The notes under the pieces: generated by a model
What the model was told of the DNA's origin: nothing
The model's database searches: none
What the model saw: only the letters and a program-made list of their open reading frames with translations
Position numbers and translations under genes: made by a program
Part shown: positions 13,362 through 18,990 of the stretch, one piece after another
How the letters are laid out: each line of letters starts with the position of its first letter
Position numbering within the stretch: the stretch's first letter is position 1
Assembly: GCA_025353985.1 (NCBI GenBank)
Contig: JANXNT010001126.1
Location: 1 to 18,990 of the forward strand
Direction: 5' to 3'
Length of the DNA: 18,990 nt
Source: Limnoglobus sp.
GTDB lineage: Bacteria > Planctomycetota > Planctomycetia > Gemmatales > Gemmataceae

Positions 13362-14576
13362 ATGGGCGGCACGAATACCAACGGCAAACCTACGCCGCCA
13401 CCGCCGACACTCGAAGCCCGCGCGACGCTGATGACGATCAGCATGATGACCGTGATGGCAGGCGCGATCGTGGCACCCGCTCTGCCGCAAATCGAAACCG
13501 CGTTTGCCGCATTTCCCGATAGCGATCTGCTCGCGAAACTCGTTCTGGCGATCCCGGCGCTCGCAATTGCGTTGTTCGCGCCGCTATCGGGCGTGCTGGT
13601 GGATCGCTTCGGTCGGAGGCGCTTGATGCTCATCGGCCTCGGGTTGTACACGTTGGCGGGCACAACCGGAATGTACCTCAGCGACCCGTACCCGATCCTC
13701 GCGGGGAGGCTCGGCCTCGGCGTGGCGATCGCGTTGATGATGACGACGAATACGACGCTGATTAGCGATTACTTTGCCGGTGCTGAACGCACGCGATTTC
13801 TCGGGTTGCAAGCGTCGTTTATGGGCCTCGGTGGCGTGCTGTTCTTACCGCTCGGCGGGCAACTGGCGACGCTGAACTGGCACGCGCCGTTCGCTGTTTA
13901 CGTTGCCGCGCTGCCGCTCCTTTACGCGGCGTGGTTGTACTTACCCGAACCGCCCCGCATTACGACCGATCATACCCCCGGTCGCATCACCGACGAACCG
14001 CTGCCGATCCCGTGGCCAACGGTGCTGATGTTGTATTTCGTGGGGCTAACGGCGATGGTCGCGTTCTACCTCGGACCGGTGCAAGTGCCGTTCCACATGA
14101 AATCGCTCTACGGGGCCGAGCCGACGAAGAGCAGTTTCGCTATCGCCGCGATCACACTGGCCGGGGTCGTCACATCGCTGTTTTACGGTCGAATCGCGAA
14201 GCGAATCGCCGCACCGTGGATACTCGTCATTCTCTACGCGCTCGTCGGTTGCGGGCACTTGATTGTCGGTACCGCACAAATCGAATTCATGACGTGGCTC
14301 GGGCTGATAATCTCCGGTTTCGGCTCCGGGTTGATGATCCCGACGCTGAGCACCTGGATGATGCGAATCTCGCCGAACCGGTTCCGCGGCCGACTGACCG
14401 GCGGCATGATGAGCGCAATCTTCGTGGGCCAGTTTCTCTCGCCAATCCTCGTACGGCCACTCGTGAATACCGGCGGCACGAGCCGCGCCTTCGAGGTAAT
14501 TGGCTTCGTGATGCTGGCGTTGTGCGTGATATTTTTCGTGGGCGCAATGCGAGTGCGGCAAACGCGAAGGCTATAA
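13362..14576 (+). CDS. MFS transporter
   Basis: The 404-aa polytopic protein belongs to the major facilitator superfamily. The conserved loop between TM2 and TM3 reads GVLVDRFGRRRLML (residues 77-90), and a second related loop, YGRIAKRIAAPW, lies after TM7. About twelve hydrophobic segments can be followed. The N-terminus is a short proline-rich cytosolic tail before TM1 (MTISMMTVMAGAIVAPALPQI). The pattern with IVAPALPQI resembles drug- and sugar-efflux permeases of the DHA1 kind, but the substrate is not determined. Start ATG 13362 has GGGAG about 11 nt upstream. It ends 2 bases before the stop of the convergent small membrane protein. Confidence 0.88.
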   Translation: MGGTNTNGKPTPPPPTLEARATLMTISMMTVMAGAIVAPALPQIETAFAAFPDSDLLAKLVLAIPALAIALFAPLSGVLVDRFGRRRLMLIGLGLYTLAGTTGMYLSDPYPILAGRLGLGVAIALMMTTNTTLISDYFAGAERTRFLGLQASFMGLGGVLFLPLGGQLATLNWHAPFAVYVAALPLLYAAWLYLPEPPRITTDHTPGRITDEPLPIPWPTVLMLYFVGLTAMVAFYLGPVQVPFHMKSLYGAEPTKSSFAIAAITLAGVVTSLFYGRIAKRIAAPWILVILYALVGCGHLIVGTAQIEFMTWLGLIISGFGSGLMIPTLSTWMMRISPNRFRGRLTGGMMSAIFVGQFLSPILVRPLVNTGGTSRAFEVIGFVMLALCVIFFVGAMRVRQTRRL

Positions 14577-14578
14577 CG

Positions 14579-14983
14579 TCACTTCTCCGCTCCGTACACG
14601 TCGCCGGTTACGTCGTCGATGAGTTGCTTGATCCGGCGAATTTCGGCATCGCCCATGTCGGCGGCGGTCGATTGTGCGACCGCAGATGCGATCATGCCCA
14701 CAATGCCGAAAAGTAAGCAGCCCAGCAGTTCTTTGTCGGTGTCGCGGCCCGACACCCGCTCCGGTACGAACTCTTGCAGCAACGCTTCGCGCAGACCGTT
14801 GCGGTTCGACTCAGGGAACTTCCGCAAATACCGCTTCGCGTAACCGCGAATATCGGTCTTGAGAATCTTCGATTGCTTGGCGACGCCCCGGAACAAGTTC
14901 GCGTTCATGGCGACCAGCACGACGAGAATCAGGATAAATAATCCCAGCCCAATCCAACCGAACACTTTGACGACGTCGTGCAC
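14579..14983 (-). CDS. Small membrane protein with two TM segments, unknown
   Basis: The 134-aa protein starts at GTG 14983, with AAGGAG 5 nt upstream; a TTG extension to 15022 lacks a site. Residues 7-27 form a first hydrophobic segment (IGLGLFILILVVLVAM), residues 28-85 a basic, hydrophilic domain (KTDIRGYAKRYLRKFPESNR), residues 86-104 a second segment (LLGCLLFGIVGMIASAVAQ), and the rest a charged tail. No known family was recognised. It is transcribed away from the pilin promoter region and converges with the MFS gene. A role linked to the pilins is possible only by position. Confidence 0.65.
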   Translation of the reverse strand: MHDVVKVFGWIGLGLFILILVVLVAMNANLFRGVAKQSKILKTDIRGYAKRYLRKFPESNRNGLREALLQEFVPERVSGRDTDKELLGCLLFGIVGMIASAVAQSTAADMGDAEIRRIKQLIDDVTGDVYGAEK

Positions 14984-15210
14984 ATTGGCTCCTTCTGCAC
15001 GCGATACCGAAGCACTTCGCAAATAACGATTCGCGGTGCGTTGTGCAATCTTTCATTTTTTGCAACGATTTTACCTGCGGATTTCGTCTGTCCCATTGTT
15101 TTTGCGTCCGACAACCGAGAAATTTCGTCCCGTTTTCGGACAGGTGGCGGGAATTTCGGCACGTCGTATCGACGGCAGGAAATAAGCGCGAAAAATTGTT
15201 TGTGCCGAAT

Positions 15211-15238
15211 TTGACACGTGTGCGGCGTGGTCTATTGT
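15211..15238 (+). promoter_or_regulatory. Strong sigma70 promoter of the pilin genes
   Basis: A perfect TTGACA (15211-15216), a 16-nt spacer and TATTGT (15233-15238) precede flp1 by about 92 nt. This is the best promoter in the window. Confidence 0.65.
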
Positions 15239-15256
15239 TGCTTCGTGAAGGGGGCA

Positions 15257-15282
15257 ACGGGTGACATCGAGTCGCGACCCGT
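15257..15282 (+). other. Hairpin in the pilin 5' leader
   Basis: ACGGGT (15257-15262) pairs with ACCCGT (15277-15282), 14-nt loop, in the untranslated leader of flp1. It may stabilise the transcript; that is an inference. Confidence 0.35.
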
Positions 15283-15330
15283 GCGAGATTGGTGTCCTGG
15301 ATGCCCACCACAAGTTTAGAGGTAAACGCC

Positions 15331-15531
15331 ATGATGACGAAAGTCGCCAGGCAACTCACCGCGTTCTTAAAGAACGAAGAAGGCCCCACCGCCGTCGAGT
15401 ACGCAGTCATGCTGGCCCTGATCATAGTGGTCTGCATCGCCGCAGTAACGGCCCTCGGTGGAAGCGTTTCGGGTGTCTTTTCGAACACGCAGTTGAAAAC
15501 GGCAACATCGGTCGGTGCAGCGGCGTCCTGA
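15331..15531 (+). CDS. Flp family type IVb pilin 1
   Basis: The 66-aa prepilin starts at ATG 15331, with AGAGGT 7 nt upstream. A short basic leader (MMTKVARQLTAFLKNEEG) ends in Gly18, after which comes PTAVEYAVMLALIIVV: Glu23 is at +5 and Tyr24 at +6 of the mature form, the Flp hallmark for prepilin peptidase processing. A single hydrophobic helix follows and then a short tail (NTQLKTATSVGAAAS). Flp pilins form thin fibres with Tad machinery for adhesion. No tad/rcp gene or prepilin peptidase is in the window, so assembly proteins must be elsewhere. A longer ATG at 15289 is ignored for lack of a site. Confidence 0.9.
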   Translation: MMTKVARQLTAFLKNEEGPTAVEYAVMLALIIVVCIAAVTALGGSVSGVFSNTQLKTATSVGAAAS

Positions 15532-15534
15532 GTA

Positions 15535-15553
15535 TCGGGCCACTTCGGCCCGA
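15535..15553 (+). other. Intercistronic hairpin between the pilin genes
   Basis: TCGGGCC (15535-15541) pairs with GGCCCGA (15547-15553) around a 5-nt loop, 4 bases after the flp1 stop. No T-tract follows, so it could protect the flp1 message or damp transcription into flp2 rather than end it. Confidence 0.5.
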
Positions 15554-15634
15554 ACCAGTTGTACGCTACGGTTTCGATCGTGAACCATCGGTGTCATTCT
15601 CTGTTTTTTCACCATGTTTGAAGGGGTTCGAGTT

Positions 15635-15823
15635 ATGAACGTTATCGCAAAGAAGTTCGTCACGTTTCTGAAAAAAGAAGATGGCCCAACCGCGGTTGAG
15701 TACGCCGTCATGTTGGCCCTCATCATCGTGGTCTGCATTGCAGCCATCACCGCGCTCGGCTCGTCCGCCAGCCAGACGTTCAGCTACGTCAACAGCAACA
15801 TCAAGGCCCCAGCCGCAAGCTGA
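15635..15823 (+). CDS. Flp family type IVb pilin 2
   Basis: The 62-aa paralogue of the first pilin starts at ATG 15635, with AAGGGG 8 nt upstream. Its leader MNVIAKKFVTFLKKEDG ends in Gly17, then PTAVEYAVMLALIIVV with Glu22 at +5 and Tyr23 at +6. The helix core is identical in sequence to that of pilin 1, while the DNA differs at many third codon positions, so the duplication is old or under strong selection. The C-terminal tail (SQTFSYVNSNIKAPAAS) differs and may carry the exposed surface. An 11-bp stem terminator closes the unit 17 bases behind its stop. Confidence 0.9.
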   Translation: MNVIAKKFVTFLKKEDGPTAVEYAVMLALIIVVCIAAITALGSSASQTFSYVNSNIKAPAAS

Positions 15824-15840
15824 GCTTGATCGATCCAACA

Positions 15841-15872
15841 AAGAAACCCCTTGCATTCGCGAGGGGTTTCTT
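15841..15872 (+). terminator. Intrinsic terminator of the pilin unit
   Basis: AAGAAACCCCT (15841-15851) pairs perfectly with AGGGGTTTCTT (15862-15872) over a 10-nt loop; the 3' arm ends in TTTCTTCGTTTG. It lies 17 bases after flp2. Confidence 0.85.
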
Positions 15873-15875
15873 CGT

Positions 15876-15906
15876 TTGTAGACGCTCGCGCTTGCGGAGA
15901 TAGAAT
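15876..15906 (+). promoter_or_regulatory. Candidate promoter of the antiporter gene
   Basis: TTGTAG (15876-15881) and TAGAAT (15901-15906, five of six) lie between the terminator and the antiporter start, but the 19-nt spacer is longer than ideal. Confidence 0.3.
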
Positions 15907-15947
15907 CGGTACGTCGCGTTAGGGATTGGAGTTTGGAGACGTTTGCC

Positions 15948-17294
15948 ATGTCGGTTCGGCTCATCGCTGCCATGCTTGTTGTTGTTTGTGTACCGGCGTT
16001 TGCGGGGGCAGCCGTGCCGGGCGAGACGCTCGAAGTGCCCGTAGTGGCGGCTGCGCCGTTCGCGATGTTGCTGTTGGCGATTGCGGTTTTTCCGCTCGTG
16101 GCCGAACATTGGTGGCACGCCAACCGCAACAAGGCGATTGTCACCGCCGTTCTGTGCGTGCCGATCGCAATCTACCTGCTGATGGTGCCCAACGGGCCGA
16201 AGTTTCTATGGCATGGTATCGAAGAATACATCTCGTTCATCGCGCTGCTCGGTGCGTTGTACACCATTTCCGGGGGCGTCGTACTGAACGGCGACTTGCC
16301 CGCGAAGCCGGCGACGAACGTCGCGTTTCTGGCGATCGGTGCGGTGCTCGCGAATATCGTTGGCACGACCGGCGCGAGTATGTTGCTGATTCGACCGATG
16401 TTACGCACGAATCGCGAACGCAAAAACACCAAGCACATCCCGATTTTCTTCATATTCATCGTCAGCAACTGCGGTGGCTTGCTCACGCCGCTCGGCGACC
16501 CGCCGCTATTCCTCGGCTTCTTGAATGGCGTCGATTTCTTCTGGACGATGCGACTGTGGCCACAATGGCTGTTCGTGAATGGATTATTGCTCTTCGCGTT
16601 TCTCATTTGGGACATGCAAGCCTATGGTCGAGAAGCCCCCGTCGATATTCGAACCGACGACCGCATCCGGGAGCCGGTTTCCATACGCGGTTGGAAGTTG
16701 AGCTTGCCACTGATGCTCGGCGTGATTGCGGCGGTGTTGGCGAAAAAGTACATTAAAGAGTTCCCCGTTTGCGAACTGATTATGGTCGCGATGGCGGGGT
16801 TGTCCGTGTGGCGGACGCCGAAAGCGATTCGCGAATCCAACCGTTTCGCGTGGGGGCCGATAATCGAAGTGGCGGTGTTGTTCGCGGGCATATTCGTGGC
16901 GATGGTGCCCGCGTTAGCCCTTCTCGGCAAGCACGGAAACCTATTCGGCATCACCGAGCCGTGGCAATTCTTCTGGGTAACGGGCATCCTTTCCAGCGGC
17001 CTAGACAACGCCCCGACATACGTAACGATGGGTTCGCTCGCGGTGCAAGTCGGCCCGTGCAAAGACTTCGCGGACCTCGCCGCTTGCCAACCCGCACTGC
17101 TCGCTGCGGTTAGTTGCGGCGCAGTCTTCATGGGTGCCATGAGCTACATCGGCAACGGCCCCAACTTCATGGTGAAAGCGATCGCCGAAGAAAGTGGCTA
17201 CCAAATGCCATCATTCTTCGGCTACATCGCTTACGCGATATTTATTATGGTGCCAATATTACTCGCAACGACATGGATCACATTTTTGAAGTGA
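15948..17294 (+). CDS. Sodium:proton antiporter-like permease (ArsB/NhaD, IT superfamily)
   Basis: The 448-aa polytopic protein fits the ion-transporter superfamily that includes NhaD and ArsB. Conserved hairpin motifs are NIVGTTGASMLLIRPMLRTN at about 136-155, SNCGGLLTPLGDPPLFLGF (173-191), and their second-half counterparts SSGLDNAPTYVTM (349-361) and SYIGNGPNFMVKAIAEESG (399-417). The repeat of a Gly-rich reentrant motif plus an Asn/Asp-rich one in each half is the usual inverted-repeat plan. Na+/H+ exchange is the most likely job, but a dicarboxylate or other anion cannot be excluded. ATG 15948 has GGAG 9 nt upstream; a TTG at 15933 is too close to that site. It begins with a signal-like segment and ends 7 bases from cobL. 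Confidence 0.82.
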   Translation: MSVRLIAAMLVVVCVPAFAGAAVPGETLEVPVVAAAPFAMLLLAIAVFPLVAEHWWHANRNKAIVTAVLCVPIAIYLLMVPNGPKFLWHGIEEYISFIALLGALYTISGGVVLNGDLPAKPATNVAFLAIGAVLANIVGTTGASMLLIRPMLRTNRERKNTKHIPIFFIFIVSNCGGLLTPLGDPPLFLGFLNGVDFFWTMRLWPQWLFVNGLLLFAFLIWDMQAYGREAPVDIRTDDRIREPVSIRGWKLSLPLMLGVIAAVLAKKYIKEFPVCELIMVAMAGLSVWRTPKAIRESNRFAWGPIIEVAVLFAGIFVAMVPALALLGKHGNLFGITEPWQFFWVTGILSSGLDNAPTYVTMGSLAVQVGPCKDFADLAACQPALLAAVSCGAVFMGAMSYIGNGPNFMVKAIAEESGYQMPSFFGYIAYAIFIMVPILLATTWITFLK

Positions 17295-17301
17295 CCGAGC
17301 A

Positions 17302-18555
17302 TCACACTTTGCGGATTCGCAAGATGAACGTCGGGTTGACGGCCTCGAAACGGAGACTTTCCATCTGCTCGACGCCGCGAGAGATGTTGACGAGTTGCAC
17401 ATCGACGGTGCCGCGACCGGCGGCGAGACGCTTCATCGATGCGTAGGTGGCGGAGAGCATTTCGAGCGTACCGACGTTGACGACGAGCCGCCCCCCAGCG
17501 CGTAGGGCCGTGAATGCGGCTTCGAGGAGTCGCGAGATTTCGCCGCCGTTGCCGCCGATGAAAATGGCATCCGGGGCAGGCAAGCCGGTGAAGACGGCGG
17601 GGGCGGTGCCGAAGACGGGCTTGACGTTTTTGACGCCGAACGTTTCGAGATTCGCCGAGATTAAGTGGAAATCGGCGGCATCTTGTTCGATGGCATACAC
17701 GACGCCGGGCGTGACGAGTTGCGCGATTTCGATCGCCACGGAGCCACTGCCCGCGCCGACATCCCACGCGACATCGGCGGTGTGCAGGTCCATTTGCGCG
17801 AGTGCCAAGACGCGGACTTCGGCCTGGGTAATCAGCCCGGATTTCGGTCGGCTTTGCGCGAACAGATCGTCCGGGTTGCCGAACCGGCTGAGCTTGCTGC
17901 CGGTACGTTGGGCATCGGGGCGGTCCGGTAATCGCTTCAAAATGAGGATATTCAGCGGGTCGAACGCCATCGTTTGCAAGTCACTCAATTCGCCCTGCGT
18001 GATGCGTTCGTCCTTGCCGCCGAGGTTTTCGCAGACGGTGGCACGGAAATAATCGATGCCGCGAGCGAGCAGTTCTTGCGCGATTCGGCCCGGCGTGTAC
18101 GCTTCGCTCGTGAACAGCCCGACGGTTTCGGCCCCACGAATCTTGTCGAGAACATCGTCGAGCGACTTCGTCGAAAGATCGGTGAGATACGCTTCTTCCC
18201 ACGTCTCTTTCAGGCGCGCAAACGCGAGTTGCATACTGCTGATGTGCGGCACGACTTCGAACAGATCTGGCCCGACTTTATCGCAAAGGTAACGCGCGGT
18301 GCCGTAGAACAACGGATCGCCGATCGAGACGATCGCCATCCGTTTGCCGCCCGCGTTGGTCTTAATTCGCTCGACGATACTCGGCAAATCGGTACCGATG
18401 CGCACGCGCTCGGCGGTCAGATCGGGTAACAAGCGCAGTACCTGGTCCGAACCGAACACGAGTTCGGCTGAAGTCAGCAGTTCGCGCGAACGCAGTGTCA
18501 GGCCCGCAAGGCCATCGGGTCCAACGCCAACGATGGGGATTTTTGGTGCGCTCAC
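17302..18555 (-). CDS. cobL: Precorrin-6Y C5,15-methyltransferase (decarboxylating), CbiE-CbiT fusion
   Basis: The 417-aa protein is a fusion of two methyltransferase domains. Residues 1-210 are the CbiE-like tetrapyrrole methylase part (PIVGVGPDGLAGLT, SIGDPLFYGTA at 77-87, SSMQLAFARLKETWEEA); residues 235-417 are the CbiT-like Rossmann part, opening with KSGLITQAEVRVLAL and containing AWDVGAGSGSVAIEIA (264-279) as the S-adenosylmethionine site. CobL methylates C5 and C15 and decarboxylates the C12 acetate of precorrin-6Y (aerobic route; equivalents act in the anaerobic route). The GTG start at 18555 overlaps the upstream glycosyltransferase stop by GTGA. The cobT-S-C operon lies 14 kb away. 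Confidence 0.94.
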   Translation of the reverse strand: MSAPKIPIVGVGPDGLAGLTLRSRELLTSAELVFGSDQVLRLLPDLTAERVRIGTDLPSIVERIKTNAGGKRMAIVSIGDPLFYGTARYLCDKVGPDLFEVVPHISSMQLAFARLKETWEEAYLTDLSTKSLDDVLDKIRGAETVGLFTSEAYTPGRIAQELLARGIDYFRATVCENLGGKDERITQGELSDLQTMAFDPLNILILKRLPDRPDAQRTGSKLSRFGNPDDLFAQSRPKSGLITQAEVRVLALAQMDLHTADVAWDVGAGSGSVAIEIAQLVTPGVVYAIEQDAADFHLISANLETFGVKNVKPVFGTAPAVFTGLPAPDAIFIGGNGGEISRLLEAAFTALRAGGRLVVNVGTLEMLSATYASMKRLAAGRGTVDVQLVNISRGVEQMESLRFEAVNPTFILRIRKV

Positions 18556-18990
18556 GAGAAACCTCGCATCGATGGCGGTGGAGTCGGTATGCCGACAGAT
18601 TTGGCACGGACACGTTCGAGGCCGACGAAGTTTCGCAAGCCGATGAAGAAGATCATCGCGATCGAACGCAATGCTTCCATGCCGTTGACTTTGCTGCTCC
18701 CCGCACGGCGATTTTCGAAAAGAATCGGAAATTCCCCGAGTCTGGCACCGGCCTTGAAACAGCGAAAGAGAACTTCCTGCTGGAACGAATATCCGCGAGA
18801 TTGAATGCGATCGAGATCGGTATTCCGCAGCGTGGACACGCGGTAACAGCGGAACGCGCCGCTCGCGTCTTTGACCGGCATTCGAAACAGGAACCGTACG
18901 ATGCCATTCACCGTTTGGCTGATGATTCGCCGTTTCAACGGCCAGTTTTCCGTCGCACCACCAGGGACGTATCGCGAGCCGATCATGACA
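18552..18990 (-). CDS. Glycosyltransferase family 2, DPM1-like, partial (N-terminus outside window)
   Basis: Only the C-terminal part of this gene is present. The frame continues past the first Met into the window edge (Val codon before it), so the Met at 18986 is internal. MIGSRYVPGGATENWPLKRR, then KDASGAFRCYRVSTL, SRGYSFQQEVLFRCFKAGARLGEFPI and FENRRAGSSK are the conserved end of polyprenol-phosphate mannosyl/glucosyltransferases of the DPM1 type (GT-A fold). The catalytic N-terminal DXD half is missing from the window. It overlaps cobL by GTGA, although a functional tie with corrin methylation is not obvious. The sugar donor and the lipid acceptor are unknown. Confidence 0.85.
   Translation of the reverse strand, partial: VMIGSRYVPGGATENWPLKRRIISQTVNGIVRFLFRMPVKDASGAFRCYRVSTLRNTDLDRIQSRGYSFQQEVLFRCFKAGARLGEFPILFENRRAGSSKVNGMEALRSIAMIFFIGLRNFVGLERVRAKSVGIPTPPPSMRGFS

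Larger units (their letters stand above)
14984..15330. other. 347-base gap before the pilin genes
   Basis: This divergent gap holds no convincing gene. It contains the 5' region of the small membrane protein, an AT-rich stretch with several T-runs (15050-15110), the pilin promoter (15211-15238), a 6-bp leader hairpin (15257-15282), and the pilin Shine-Dalgarno. Short ORFs through it lack ribosome sites. Confidence 0.6.

Noticed and set aside
12881..13663. 260-aa minus-strand frame over DUF1415 and the MFS start
   Set aside because: It covers two well-supported genes and has no family features or Shine-Dalgarno.
15378..15780. Direct DNA repeat between the two pilin genes
   Set aside because: The likeness comes from paralogous coding cores with different third codon positions; it is not a mobile repeat or a CRISPR-like unit.
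1..18990. tRNA, rRNA, CRISPR array, insertion sequence or integrase
   Set aside because: Reading both strands gave no cloverleaf with a CCA-type end, no spaced short repeats, no terminal inverted repeats with transposase motifs and no recombinase.

Overview
The window looks like chromosomal DNA from a planctomycete, most likely of the Gemmata group. The basis is a moderately high GC content, a secreted HEAT/TPR giant whose N-terminal repeat is of the kind common in Gemmata-type proteins, a secreted WD40 protein, a type B ribosomal protein L31 next to release factor 1, paired minimal Flp pilins, and mostly short operons with 4-base ATGA/GTGA overlaps. The lineage is inferred from gene style, not from a marker alignment.

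Layout. (1) 88-786 is a secreted protein ending in a YHS-like cysteine domain; it converges on and overlaps the next operon. (2) 755-3083, minus strand: cobT-cobS-cobC, three steps of lower-ligand (nucleotide loop) assembly of cobalamin, all joined by ATGA overlaps; the cobT leader holds three hairpins. (3) 3238-4876, plus: a tight three-gene cassette (TIGR04255 family, a 145-aa WDGxGA-type protein and a 134-aa protein) of unknown function that looks AT-richer than its surroundings; this is the best candidate for an undescribed system. (4) 5055-6572: rpmE2 (L31 type B) and prfA (RF1), separated by a nearly perfect 62-nt hairpin. (5) 6599-7320: a HicB-like antitoxin and a PIN-domain toxin directly behind prfA. 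(6) 7380-8885: a small conserved protein and a secreted WD40 protein. (7) 8890-11589, minus: an 899-aa exported HEAT/TPR protein. (8) 11805-13273: a 3-hydroxyisobutyrate dehydrogenase-family enzyme coupled to a DUF1415 protein. (9) 13362-14576: an MFS transporter, convergent with a small two-TM protein. (10) 15211-15872: a promoter, two Flp pilins and a strong terminator. (11) 15948-17294: a Na+/H+ antiporter-like permease of the ArsB/NhaD type. (12) 17302-18990, minus: CobL (CbiE-CbiT fusion) coupled to a DPM1-like glycosyltransferase that runs off the window.

Cobalamin functions therefore sit at both ends of the window: the corrin-ring step CobL, and about 14 kb away the late CobT/CobS/CobC steps. 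The accessory material lies mainly between 3.2 and 7.8 kb. No tRNA, rRNA, CRISPR array, insertion sequence or integrase was seen.
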